A stretch of 64,000 nucleotides of DNA from Streptomyces albicerus (GTDB lineage: Bacteria; Actinomycetota; Actinomycetes; Streptomycetales; Streptomycetaceae), in the NCBI RefSeq assembly GCF_008905045.1, contig NZ_VWMY01000010.1, positions 43,411 to 107,410 of the forward strand, given 5' to 3'. Under the pieces are notes generated by a model. The model was not told the origin of the DNA and ran no database searches. It saw only the letters and a list, made by a program, of their open reading frames with translations. Positions 51,041-58,711 of this stretch are shown here, piece by piece. Position 1 is the first letter of the stretch. Each line of letters starts with the position of its first letter. Position numbers and translations under genes: made by a program.

Positions 51041-51754
51041 CTAACGGCGTAGAGCCTCGGGTTTCCCAGCCTCTACGGGCTGGGTGGCATCAAGGTGCGC
51101 CCAGACGATGAGCCGATGGCTGTGACCCCATTCCGGTTCACAGGTCGTCAGCGTCAGATAGCGGCCTTCGCGCGTGTAGCCGGATTTCCTCGGTACGGGG
51201 TCGATGACCGCAATGTCACTAGGGAGCGTTTTGTAGGGCTTGGTGTCGATGCGGTATGTGAACCACGTCGCGCCGTCGGTCAGCACCACCGCGTCGCCCG
51301 GGCGCAGCCTGGGGAAGTCCTTGAACGGGTCCCCGTACGTGCGCCGATGGCCGGCGACGGCGAAATTGCCCTCCTGGCCGAGCTGCGCGGTGCTCGCGTA
51401 GTGGCCGAGGCCCTTCTTGAGGGTGCCCGTCTTCGTGCCTTCGAGCACGGGCTTGTTCCACGTGAAACCAAGCCGCGGGATGTACATGACGGCGAAGGGC
51501 TTGCCGTCCTTGTACGGGGCGGGCTCCTCGGGACTCGCGCCGGGGCTCCCCGTCGCTGTGGACGTCGGCGCCTCGGGCCCGGCGGTCACGGAACCCTTCG
51601 CCCACTGCTCCTGGAGCTGCGCGATCTGGTCGTCCATCGCACTGTCGGCCTTCACGCCCGTCCAGAACAGCACGTACACCACGAAGAGCACGATCACGGT
51701 GCCGACGGTGATGCACAGCTCGCTGAACGTCCTGACGACCACTCGCACCGACAC
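51041..51754 (-). CDS. Class E sortase (third)
   Basis: 237-residue sortase. Membrane helix near residues 8-32 (TFSELCITVGTVIVLFVVYVLFW), a Pro/Ser/Thr linker, and a sortase barrel with His in NFAVAGHRRTYGDPF near 136, Cys in YLTLTTCEPEW near 200 and Arg in GHSHRLIVWAH. GTG start preceded by GGGGGACC. It follows the DUF881 gene by 18 bases. A perfect parS site lies inside its coding sequence (51455-51468), encoding the Phe-Thr-Trp-Asn segment near residue 98. Confidence 0.88.
   Translation of the reverse strand: MSVRVVVRTFSELCITVGTVIVLFVVYVLFWTGVKADSAMDDQIAQLQEQWAKGSVTAGPEAPTSTATGSPGASPEEPAPYKDGKPFAVMYIPRLGFTWNKPVLEGTKTGTLKKGLGHYASTAQLGQEGNFAVAGHRRTYGDPFKDFPRLRPGDAVVLTDGATWFTYRIDTKPYKTLPSDIAVIDPVPRKSGYTREGRYLTLTTCEPEWGHSHRLIVWAHLDATQPVEAGKPEALRR
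51455..51468. promoter_or_regulatory. parS site inside a sortase gene
   Basis: GTTCCACGTGAAAC is the exact reverse complement of the Streptomyces parS consensus GTTTCACGTGGAAC. Confidence 0.9.
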
Positions 51755-51772
51755 AAGGTCCCCCAGCGGCAG

Positions 51773-52552
51773 CTACTCCACAGGCTTCGCGTAGTGGAGA
51801 TCCACTGTGCCCGAGTAGCCGGGAAGAGTCACGGTCCCGTCCTCCTCGACTTTCCAGCCGAGCCCATAGACGTTGACGTACACCATGTAGTTCTGGATCG
51901 CCGGGGAGGCCGAGAGGGCCTTCTGGAGCTTCTCCGGGTCGCCGACCGCCTGGATCTTGTACGGGGGCGAGTAGACGCGGCCCTGGAGGATCAGGGTGTT
52001 GCCGACGCAGCGGACGGCGCTGGTGGAGATCAGCCGCTGGTCCATGACCTTGATGCCCTTGGCGCCGCCCTTCCACAGTGAGTTGACCACGGCCTGGAGG
52101 TCCTGCTGGTGGATGACCAGGTAGTCGGGCTGCGGCTCGGGGTAGCCGGGGAGCTTCGCGGTGGCGTTCGGAGGCGCGTCGTCGAGGGTAACCGTGACGG
52201 CCTTGCCCTTGAGCTTCTGGGTGCCCGCGTTCTCCTCCAAGGCGGCGAGCCTGGCCTCCTCCGCCTCCGTGCTGCCGTTGTCCCGCTCGGCCAGGGCCTC
52301 GACGTCTTCGCGCAGCGATCCGTTGCTCTCGTCGAGCTGCCCGTTCTTGTGGCTGCGCTCCTGAATCAGATCGGAGAGCTTCAGCAGCGAGGCGTCCGTA
52401 CGGATGTTGGTGCCCTTGGCCGTGTTGAAGCTGGTGAAGAAGATCAGTCCGGCCAGGGCGAACACGGCCACGGTCAGCACCCGTACCGGCCGGAAACGCC
52501 GGATAGTTGCAGGGCTGGAACCCGGCTGGGGGGAGTCGGCAGAATTGCTCAA
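51773..52552 (-). CDS. DUF881 family protein
   Basis: 259 residues. One membrane helix (about 24-42, VLTVAVFALAGLIFFTSF), a coiled coil (about 55-110, LLKLSDLIQERSHKNGQLDESNG onward), and the DUF881 domain (about 115-255) with AVTVTLDDAP and LVIHQQDLQAVVNSLWKGGAKGI. Family members occur beside division genes in Firmicutes and Actinobacteria; the biochemical role is not established. TTG start chosen because GAAGGAGATAAGGG lies about 8 bases upstream. Divergent from crgA and first gene of the leftward sortase operon. Confidence 0.87.
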   Translation of the reverse strand: MSNSADSPQPGSSPATIRRFRPVRVLTVAVFALAGLIFFTSFNTAKGTNIRTDASLLKLSDLIQERSHKNGQLDESNGSLREDVEALAERDNGSTEAEEARLAALEENAGTQKLKGKAVTVTLDDAPPNATAKLPGYPEPQPDYLVIHQQDLQAVVNSLWKGGAKGIKVMDQRLISTSAVRCVGNTLILQGRVYSPPYKIQAVGDPEKLQKALSASPAIQNYMVYVNVYGLGWKVEEDGTVTLPGYSGTVDLHYAKPVE

Positions 52553-52694
52553 CGTACCCTTATCTCCTTCGGCGCCGCGGAAGCACTACGCTAACGGACG
52601 CCCGGGGGAGCGCTAAGAGTCCCCTTGTACGCTGCCCCGGAGCCAGCCAACGTTCCCTGCGCGGCCACGCAGCGCATCGACAGGAGAGACCCTC

Positions 52695-52949
52695 GTGCCG
52701 AAGTCACGTATCCGCAAGAAGGCCGACTACACGCCGCCCCCGGCGAAGCAGGCGACCAACATCAAGCTGAACAGTCGCGGCTGGGTTGCCCCGGTCATGC
52801 TGGCCATGTTCCTCATCGGCCTGGCCTGGATTGTCGTGTTCTACGTAACGGACGGCTCGCTGCCGATCGACTCGCTGGGCAACTGGAACATCGTGGTGGG
52901 CTTCGGCTTCATCGCGGCGGGATTCGGCGTTTCCACGCAGTGGAAGTAA
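52695..52949 (+). CDS. crgA: Cell division protein CrgA
   Basis: 84-residue membrane protein with two helices (about 33-53, [20 protein letters not shown], and 64-80, [16 protein letters not shown]). It begins [16 protein letters not shown], a typical CrgA opening. CrgA co-ordinates sporulation septation in Streptomyces and bridges divisome proteins in mycobacteria. The GTG start is preceded by GGAGAG. It ends 12 bases before a strong hairpin. Confidence 0.93.
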   Translation: MPKSRIRKKADYTPPPAKQATNIKLNSRGWVAPVMLAMFLIGLAWIVVFYVTDGSLPIDSLGNWNIVVGFGFIAAGFGVSTQWK

Positions 52950-53285
52950 AGCGGCCGTAAGGTGGCCAGGGCCTTTACGGCAAGCCCTGGCCCAAGCTGT
53001 CCACTGAGTTATCCACAGCGGTTTCCACAGTGGGGAAAAGGTCAGAAGATCTGTGGATAACCCATCCGGCGTTGACGCCGGTGTGACTGACTTACCGGGA
53101 TCCGAACGGGATCCGGAAGTGTGTTCGCCCCCTGTCCTGCCTGGGGAAACCCAGGTCAGCGGCAGGGGGCACACTTGTTCCCGCACAGCATGCACAAGAT
53201 CCGCCACGGTCTGTGGACAACGTCGGCTTCCGTTGGCTTCGCAGGTGGGTCGGCGGGCCGACAAGGGTGAGCCGGGCAGTCCGGC
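52950..53285. other. crgA-rhomboid gap with DnaA-box cluster
   Basis: 336 bases without a gene between convergent crgA and the rhomboid gene. After a terminator it holds TTATCCACA (53009-53017), TTTCCACA (53022-53029), TGTGGATAA (53052-53060, reverse box) and TGTGGACAA (53212-53220, reverse Streptomyces box). It is A+T-richer near 53000-53070. It is not oriC, which lies by dnaA outside the window. Confidence 0.75.
52963..52993. terminator. Terminator hairpin after crgA
   Basis: GGCCAGGGC pairs with GCCCTGGCC across CTTTACGGCAA. Confidence 0.8.
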
Positions 53286-54182
53286 TCAGGTGAGCTGACC
53301 GGTCCTCACGAGTGTCATGACTACGACCGCGATCAGCACCAGCGCACATACGCCGTACTGAATCAGGGCGCGCCGTTCGCGGGGCGCGTGAACCATCGCG
53401 TAGCCGATCAGGACGCCGCCGACGAGGCCGCCGATGTGGGCCTCCCAGGCGATGTTGCTCCACCCGAAGGTGAAGATCAGGTTGATCACCAGCAGGGCGA
53501 TGACCGGGCGCATGTCGTAGTTCAGCCGCCGCATGAGGATGGCGGTCGCGCCGAAGAGGCCGAAGATCGCGCCGGAGGCGCCGAGCGACGGCTGGTTCGG
53601 CTCGGCGATCAGATACGTGAGAGCGCTGCCCGCGAGGCCCGAGACCGCGTACAGGGCGATGTAGCGGGCGCGGCCGAGGGCCACCTCCAGAGGGCCGCCG
53701 ATCCACCACAGGCTGAGCATGTTGAAGGCGATGTGGATATAGCTGCCGTGCAGGAACATCGCCGTGACGAGCCGGTACCACTGTCCTTCCGCGACGCCCT
53801 CGACGTCTCCGAGGATCGGCACGTAGGCCCGGCCGATGAGGTCGAAGCTGTCGGTGAAGCGGTCGCCCACGGAGAGCTGGACCAGGAAGACGGCGAGGTT
53901 GAGCCCGAGGATGATCTTGGTGATCAGCCGGGGGTCCGCGGCGACCGTGCCGCCGGCGAGGGTGCGGGGCTGCGAGGCGCTGGGCGCGTGCCCTGTGCCA
54001 GAACCGTCCCGTACGCACTCCGGGCACTGGAAGCCGACCGAGGCGCTGATCATGCACTCGGGGCAGATGGGGCGCTCACAGCGAGTGCAGCGGATGCCGG
54101 TCTCCCGGTCCGGGTGCCGGTAGCAGGTGGGCAGGCTCGCGGCACCCTGCGGTCCCTGCGGGCTGCCTGGCGCCTGGTCCAT
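53286..54182 (-). CDS. Rhomboid family intramembrane serine protease with N-terminal zinc finger
   Basis: 298 residues. The N-terminal ~60 residues form a B-box-like zinc finger (CYRHPDRETGIRCTRCERPICPECM...CPEC). The rhomboid core has six or seven helices: FLHGSYIHIAFNMLSLWWIG near 142, the catalytic serine in LGASGAIFG (GxSG, near 198), and catalytic histidine in WEAHIGGLVGG near 248. GAGGGGATCC lies just before the ATG. Protease substrates are unknown; single-pass membrane proteins are expected. Confidence 0.9.
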   Translation of the reverse strand: MDQAPGSPQGPQGAASLPTCYRHPDRETGIRCTRCERPICPECMISASVGFQCPECVRDGSGTGHAPSASQPRTLAGGTVAADPRLITKIILGLNLAVFLVQLSVGDRFTDSFDLIGRAYVPILGDVEGVAEGQWYRLVTAMFLHGSYIHIAFNMLSLWWIGGPLEVALGRARYIALYAVSGLAGSALTYLIAEPNQPSLGASGAIFGLFGATAILMRRLNYDMRPVIALLVINLIFTFGWSNIAWEAHIGGLVGGVLIGYAMVHAPRERRALIQYGVCALVLIAVVVMTLVRTGQLT

Positions 54183-54227
54183 GGGGATCCCCTCATCCTC
54201 TGTACGCTTTTGGTACGCAACGCACCG

Positions 54228-54258
54228 CCCCGCTCATCCTTACGGATGGGCGGGGCGT
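54228..54258. terminator. Terminator hairpin after the cyclophilin gene
   Basis: GCCCCGCTCATCC pairs with GGATGGGCGGGGC across TTAC, with T-rich or A-containing flanks. It ends leftward transcription from 54334. Confidence 0.8.
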
Positions 54259-54312
54259 TTGGTTCCCTGCGGGAGCCGTCCGGCACATGGCCGGGGTCGG
54301 GCTCGCCCGCGG

Positions 54313-54344
54313 CTCTCGCTCAGCGGGTCTCGCTCAGCGGGTCT
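54313..54344. repeat. 14-bp tandem repeat spanning the cyclophilin stop codon
   Basis: On the minus strand GAGACCCGCTGAGC is followed by a second exact copy and then GAGA. The first copy encodes the terminal Glu-Thr-Arg and stop. Confidence 0.82.
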
Positions 54345-54861
54345 CGATGACGACCGACTCGATGACCACGTCGTTGACCGGGCGGTCGGTGCGCGGGTTG
54401 GTCTGCGCGGACGCGATGGAGTCCACGACCTTCTGGCTGGCCGCGTCGGAGACCTCACCGAAGATGGTGTGCTTGCGGGTCAGCCACGCCGTCGGGGAGA
54501 CGGTGATGAAGAACTGCGAGCCGTTGGTGCCCGGGCCGGCGTTCGCCATGGCCAGCAGGTACGGCTTGTCGAAGGCGAGGTCCGGGTGGAACTCGTCCTC
54601 GAACTCGTAGCCGGGACCGCCGGTGCCGTTGCCCAGCGGGTCACCGCCCTGGATCATGAATCCGCTGATCACCCGGTGGAAGACCGTGCCGTCGTAGAGC
54701 TTGTCCGTGGACTTCGCACCCGTGGCCGGGTTGGTCCACTCACGCTCGCCCTTGGCGAGCTCGACGAAGTTCCGGACCGTCTTGGGCGCGTGGTTCGGCA
54801 GGAGCCGCACTTCAATGTCGCCGTGATTGGTCTTCAGGGTGGCGTAAAGCTGCTCAGCCAC
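54334..54861 (-). CDS. Cyclophilin-type peptidyl-prolyl isomerase
   Basis: 175-residue cytoplasmic cyclophilin. Catalytic and cyclosporin-site residues are in TVFHRVISGFMIQGGDP (His-Arg, Phe-Met-Gln, near 59-75), GTNGSQFFIT near 110 and HTIFGEV near 132. GTG at 54861 with GGAAGG upstream. It speeds proline isomerisation in folding. The stop region is tandemly duplicated. Confidence 0.92.
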   Translation of the reverse strand: MAEQLYATLKTNHGDIEVRLLPNHAPKTVRNFVELAKGEREWTNPATGAKSTDKLYDGTVFHRVISGFMIQGGDPLGNGTGGPGYEFEDEFHPDLAFDKPYLLAMANAGPGTNGSQFFITVSPTAWLTRKHTIFGEVSDAASQKVVDSIASAQTNPRTDRPVNDVVIESVVIETR

Positions 54862-55197
54862 GATCTGCCTTCCGTTGTCCTTTGTGACTCCCCGATCCTC
54901 GCACGGACCGCGCCGCCCGTCTTCCGTCACCGCCGTTCCGGGCCTCTTCAGCCGCTTCGTACCAAACAGGCGCGCGGTCCTGGGATCCGTGGCATTGTCG
55001 TCGCAAGCGCCCGTTGCACCGTATTGATCAGCTATTGCCCGAGTACACCCGTAGTCAGTAGTCATGACCCGGATGCCCGCCCTCGCATGCCCCGCAGCGC
55101 TCCGGCAGGCATGATCCGGATAAGGGTGGAAAGGTGAACTGTGACTTTCCGGGGATGGCCCCAAACCCCGACGTACGCCACCGAGGAGGAGGATCCC
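54862..55197. other. Divergent intergenic region, cyclophilin / DUF5324
   Basis: 336 bases carrying the promoters of the two genes. I see an A+T-richer patch near 54990-55065 (CGTATTGATCAGCTATT) and no recognised operator. GGAGGAGGATCC just before 55198 is the DUF5324 ribosome-binding site. Confidence 0.5.
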
Positions 55198-55911
55198 GTG
55201 ACCCGCAAGGACAGCGTGCGCGCAGCGGCCGAGTCGGCGAAGGACAGCGTGCGGCACGCCGCGGAAGTGGTGGCGCCCTACGCCGACACGACCAAGGACC
55301 GAGCCGCTCAGTACGCGCACGAAGCACGCGTCAAGCTCGCACCGAAGGTGTCGGCCGCCGCTCTCCAGGCCGCCGAGCAGGCCCGCACGCAGTACGGCGC
55401 CCATCTCGCCCCGCGTCTCGAGCAGGCTCGTACCCATGTGCCGCCGAAGGTCGATCATGCCGCCCACGAGGCAGCGGTCCGCACCCGCAAGGCTGCCCGG
55501 CATGCGGCGGACTACTCCCGGCCGAGGATCGAGCAGGCCAGGTCCGCGGCCGGGCCTGTCCGTGAGGAGGCCGCGAACCGCAGCGCGGCGGCACTGGCGG
55601 CCCTGCGCGGCCAGGTCTCGGCGAAGGAGATCGAGAAGCTGGCTCGTAAGCACGAGCGGCGGGCCAAGGTCGGCCGCCTCGCCAAGGGCCTGGCCGTTCT
55701 GGGCATCCTGGCAGGTGGCGCCTTCGCCGCCTGGAAGTGGTGGGACAAGCAGGCCAACCCCGACTGGCTGGTTGAACCGCCCGCCGCCACCGAGGTCCCG
55801 GAGACCGGCCGTCTGACCTCGGTCGACGGCAGCGGTCAGGACGAACTCGACCCCGAGGTCCAGGCCAAGCAGGCCGAGGCGGAGGCCGCGGAGCGCGAGG
55901 ACCGCGGCTGA
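55198..55911 (+). CDS. DUF5324 family protein
   Basis: 237 residues. The N-terminal two thirds is Ala/Arg/Lys/Glu-rich amphipathic helix with repeated patterns (RAAAESAKDSVRHAAEVV, HAAHEAAVRTRKAARHAADY), like LEA or apolipoprotein-type helices. One membrane segment lies near 170-187 (GLAVLGILAGGAFAAWKWW), and an acidic tail ends the protein. GTG chosen because of the ideal GGAGGAGG 7 bases upstream. Function unknown. It ends 27 bases before a large palindrome. Confidence 0.8.
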   Translation: MTRKDSVRAAAESAKDSVRHAAEVVAPYADTTKDRAAQYAHEARVKLAPKVSAAALQAAEQARTQYGAHLAPRLEQARTHVPPKVDHAAHEAAVRTRKAARHAADYSRPRIEQARSAAGPVREEAANRSAAALAALRGQVSAKEIEKLARKHERRAKVGRLAKGLAVLGILAGGAFAAWKWWDKQANPDWLVEPPAATEVPETGRLTSVDGSGQDELDPEVQAKQAEAEAAEREDRG

Positions 55912-55938
55912 CGCGTAGGGCGTCACCGCCGGCATCAA

Positions 55939-55985
55939 CATCGCTGTGGGGCGGGAGACTTGAAGTCTCCCGCCCCACAGCGATG
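55939..55985. terminator. Perfect 47-bp palindrome abutting parS
   Basis: Two 23-base arms (55939-55961 and 55963-55985, beginning CATCGCTGTGGGGCGGGAGA) are perfectly complementary around one central G. It can fold as a terminator for DUF5324 and for the leftward gene. Its last base is the first base of a parS site. Confidence 0.9.
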
Positions 55986-55998
55986 TTTCACGTGGAAC
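55985..55998. promoter_or_regulatory. parS site
   Basis: GTTTCACGTGGAAC, the exact Streptomyces consensus, in the gap before the 3' end of the gene at 56054. Confidence 0.92.
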
Positions 55999-56005
55999 CA
56001 GCGTC

Positions 56006-56019
56006 GTTTCACGAGGAAC
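56006..56019. promoter_or_regulatory. Degenerate parS-like sequence
   Basis: GTTTCACGAGGAAC differs from parS at one base and starts 21 bases after the perfect site, in the same orientation. GCCTTACGTGGAGC at 56051 is a weaker third match. Confidence 0.5.
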
Positions 56020-56053
56020 CGGTGCGCGGAGCCGGCTCTGCGCCGGTTCGGCC

Positions 56054-57022
56054 TTACGTGGAGCCGGTCGCGGTGCGGCGTGGGCGCCTGCGTTCCGGCA
56101 GGGGCTTGCGCTTGCGGGTGCGGCGGGAAGCGTCCGGCGGGGTGCCGGCAGGCGCGATCGGCGCCGAAGGGGCGGGTGACGTGGCCGTGAGGGCTCTTAT
56201 GCGGTCGGTGAAGTCCGGGTCCGGTAACGGGAGGTCCAGGTCGTCGTCCACGTAGGCGACGGCCGCGGGTACGTAGTGCAGGACGGCGTTGACCGGGTCG
56301 GGAACGGGTGAGTCGTCCGGCTTGAGCGCGCGCAGGATGCGCAGTGTGGTGGTGATCGCGACCTCGGGTCCGGTCTCCCCCTCGGCGACGGCATCGGCTT
56401 GGGTGTGCCACCAGTCGGCCGCTCCGTGCTCCCCGAGTGCCCGGTGGTGCAGATAGAGGCAGTAGCTGGCAGCGGGGTCGCCCGCCCCGGCTGCGTACTG
56501 CCACCAGAAACGCGCGGACTCCTCGCGCTCGGAGAGCTGCAGCATGCATCCGAGAACTCGGGCCCCGGACGGTTCGGGCAGCGCCCGGGCGAGGAACAGC
56601 TTGAGGTCGGCGAGGGCTCCGGTGTGGGTGATCACGGTCTCGCAGAGGGTCTGGAGGTCGTCGGCGGCGGAGCTCTCGTCCACCGATCCCCCGTCCACCG
56701 TTCCTTCGCCCACCGGCCCCTCGCCGGCCAGACCTCCGGCCACAAAGCCCTCATCGGCCGAGGTCTCATCGGACGGGCCCCTTGCGCCCGGGTTCTCGTC
56801 GCCGGCGCTCTTGCCTGCCGGGCTCTCGTCGGCCGGCCCGGGGTCACTGCGAGCGTGGGAGGCGGGGCATGGGGGTTCGCACAGGGGTTCTTCGAGGGCC
56901 GCCTGCAGCGCCGCGCGAGCGGCCAGGCGGGCCGCCGCCGCGTCGATGTCGGCCGCGGTGTAGGGCTCACTGCTCAGCCTGGCGCGAGCGAGCAGCTCAT
57001 CAATGTGCGACGTCATCGGCAT
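56054..57022 (-). CDS. Sigma-factor-linked protein with Sel1/TPR-like region
   Basis: 322 residues, family not recognised. N terminus MPMTSHIDELLARARLSSEP, then a Gly/Glu/Asp/Ser-rich low-complexity stretch (about 55-120), then helical repeats that look Sel1/TPR-like (RFWWQYAAGAGDPAASYCLYLHHRALGE near 165-192), and a basic C-terminal tail (RRTRKRKPLPERRRPRR). It overlaps the ECF sigma gene's 3' end by 23 bases. No transmembrane helix, so not a standard membrane anti-sigma factor. The start is either this ATG (better GAGG spacing) or the one at 57016. Confidence 0.65.
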   Translation of the reverse strand: MPMTSHIDELLARARLSSEPYTAADIDAAAARLAARAALQAALEEPLCEPPCPASHARSDPGPADESPAGKSAGDENPGARGPSDETSADEGFVAGGLAGEGPVGEGTVDGGSVDESSAADDLQTLCETVITHTGALADLKLFLARALPEPSGARVLGCMLQLSEREESARFWWQYAAGAGDPAASYCLYLHHRALGEHGAADWWHTQADAVAEGETGPEVAITTTLRILRALKPDDSPVPDPVNAVLHYVPAAVAYVDDDLDLPLPDPDFTDRIRALTATSPAPSAPIAPAGTPPDASRRTRKRKPLPERRRPRRTATGST

Positions 57023-57659
57023 GCCCTTCCTCGCTCTCGCTCTGTGCGGCGCTCTCGTTCCTCGCGGCACTCTCGCTGTGTGCGGCGTTCTTCTCCCTCT
57101 GCGCGGCCTCAAGACGTCTCTTGACGCCGTACGCGTGCTCCAGCCGGCGCCTGGCATGGCGGACGGTGGAACGTACGCCGGCCGGGGTGATCCCGAGCGC
57201 GGCCGCCACCTCCTCCACGGTGAAGCCCTGGCCGAACTGCAGGAGTATGACGTCCATCTGACGTGGCGGCAGCTGCCCGATCGCCTCGTAGAGACTGAGG
57301 CTCTCCTCGAACTGGCCGATGGGATCGACCGCCTGACTCAACGCCACCGTTTCGAAGGCGGCCTCGCCTATGAGCGCGGGCCGCCGGTCGCGGGCCCTGG
57401 AGAGGTCGATGGTGGTGTGCCTGAGCACCTGCCAGGCGTACGCGGTCGGGTTCTCCTTGGTCAGGACGACGGGCCATGCCTTGAGTAATTTCTCGAAAGC
57501 CGCGTCCACGGCCTCCTCCGCATCGGCCCTGCTGCCCAGCCGGATCTCCGCCCAGTGGACGTAGATCGGCCGGTACATCCGGTGGAAGGCCTCGAAATCC
57601 AGCGGCAGTTTCCTCATCGGCCGGGCGCCGGTCGCGTATCGGGGAAGGTCCTGGCTCAT
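57000..57659 (-). CDS. ECF-type sigma factor
   Basis: 219-residue sigma-70 family protein. Region 2 (about 22-90) has FEAFHRMYRPIYVHWAEIRLGSRADAEEAVDAAFEKLLKAW; region 4 (about 125-178) has QLPPRQMDVILLQFGQGFTVEEVAAALGITPAGVRSTVRHARRRLEHAY with its helix-turn-helix. An unusual C-terminal tail follows (about 185-219) rich in Ser, Glu, Asn and His. GGAGGGG lies 5 bases before the ATG, which overlaps the stop of the small gene upstream. No canonical anti-sigma gene is adjacent; the Sel1-like protein downstream is the candidate partner. Confidence 0.87.
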   Translation of the reverse strand: MSQDLPRYATGARPMRKLPLDFEAFHRMYRPIYVHWAEIRLGSRADAEEAVDAAFEKLLKAWPVVLTKENPTAYAWQVLRHTTIDLSRARDRRPALIGEAAFETVALSQAVDPIGQFEESLSLYEAIGQLPPRQMDVILLQFGQGFTVEEVAAALGITPAGVRSTVRHARRRLEHAYGVKRRLEAAQREKNAAHSESAARNESAAQSESEEGHADDVAH

Positions 57660-57814
57660 GTCTGCCCCTCCGTACCGCCCTCGCGCCGCATCTCGCTGAT
57701 GCCCGCCCGTACTCCCGCCGCGGCCACCCGGCGCAGCAGACCGAGCGCGTCACGGCCGAATACCCGCAGGGCGAGCACCGCCAGGATCACATCGCCGGCA
57801 ACGTCCAGATTCAC
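57656..57814 (-). CDS. Small protein coupled to the ECF sigma gene
   Basis: 52 residues beginning MNLDVAGDVILAVLALRVFG and ending GGTEGQT. The first half is hydrophobic and the second basic and Gly-rich. Its TGA overlaps the sigma-factor ATG (ATGA), so coupling is likely. AAGGAGAGG is upstream but 11-13 bases from the GTG. The overlap and codon use support it; no family is recognised. Confidence 0.55.
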   Translation of the reverse strand: MNLDVAGDVILAVLALRVFGRDALGLLRRVAAAGVRAGISEMRREGGTEGQT

Positions 57815-58455
57815 GTGCAGTTTTGCCTCTCCTTGCGGAAGGCGAGGCCTCGCCGCACCGCAGGTGGCCTCGGGAGGGCGCCTGTTTACGCCCTCCGTTC
57901 ACGATGACGTTTGCAACGGGCCTGGTGTGCAACATCCGCACAGGCTTTCTTAACGGAGCGCAGTGTTCTGGTTACGCATCTCCGTTCACAGCAGCTCACA
58001 CAAGCCTTCACGACTTCTATACGCCACCCTTGCGCCACCTCAGCCACCTGCGGAGCGACCGGATCGCCCTGACGACGGGCGCATATTTGCGCAAACAATC
58101 GCAAAGATCGTGACGAACCCTCTGTGATGTACGTCACCGCGCTTGCGGCCCCGCCGGGCCTCCGGCACCCGAGAGCGGTGGGGCACGAGGCTTGACGAGG
58201 CCACGTCACCCCAGGGCAGGCGGTCAATTCCCGGCCAACCCGCACCCGTTGATCAACGGGACCCCTGAGTGGAAGCACCCAGCAAGCACTCAAGATCAAA
58301 AAGCTTCACGGTCGATGCGCACGGCGTCACCGCAGAGCTCCCGACAAACCCAAGAGCCCCCGAGGAACCGGCACGAGGCTGCCGCCCCCACACCCCAGCA
58401 CACACAAAAACCCCCTCCGACCTGCGGCAAAGCCGATCAGAGGGGGTCCGTCCTG
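57815..58455. other. Long A+T-richer intergenic region upstream of the ECF operon
   Basis: About 640 bases with no convincing gene. It is clearly A+T-richer than the genome between 57900 and 58130. TTTGCGCAAA at about 58085 is a palindrome followed by TCGCAAA. The right end holds the tRNA-Ala terminator. The ECF operon promoter is probably here. Confidence 0.6.
58407..58447 (-). terminator. Terminator of the tRNA-Ala transcript
   Basis: On the minus strand ACCCCCTC and GAGGGGGT are separated by a GC-rich loop that can fold further, and the hairpin is followed by TTTTTG. Confidence 0.85.
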
Positions 58456-58528
58456 TGGAGCCTAGGGGAGTCGAACCCCTGACATCTGCCATGCAAAGAC
58501 AGCGCTCTACCAACTGAGCTAAGGCCCC
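58456..58528 (-). tRNA. tRNA-Ala(TGC)
   Basis: 73 bases without encoded CCA. Acceptor GGGGCCT pairs with AGGCTCC, discriminator A. D-arm AGCTCAGTTGGTAGAGC, anticodon loop TTTGCAT with anticodon TGC, T-arm AGGGGTTCGACTCCCCT. Confidence 0.95.
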
Positions 58529-58711
58529 GGAAGGGAGGCGTCCACCAGAAGGATCTCCATCTGGAGCAGCGCCGCAGACCAGAGTACCGGGTCACCCCCG
58601 GTATCCCGCAAAAAGATTGGGGGTCCCCGCACACGACCACTCTCCGTAAGATGCTCGACGTGGTTCGCTACAGCGAACCACGGTACTTGGGGAAGCGATG
58701 GGGAGACGCGA

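Noticed and set aside
52990..53225. DnaA-box cluster read as the replication origin
   Set aside because: Streptomyces oriC lies between dnaA and dnaN and carries many more boxes; neither gene is here.
55939..55985. Palindrome as end of an insertion sequence
   Set aside because: No transposase, no target duplication and no matching second end; terminator or structural element is simpler.
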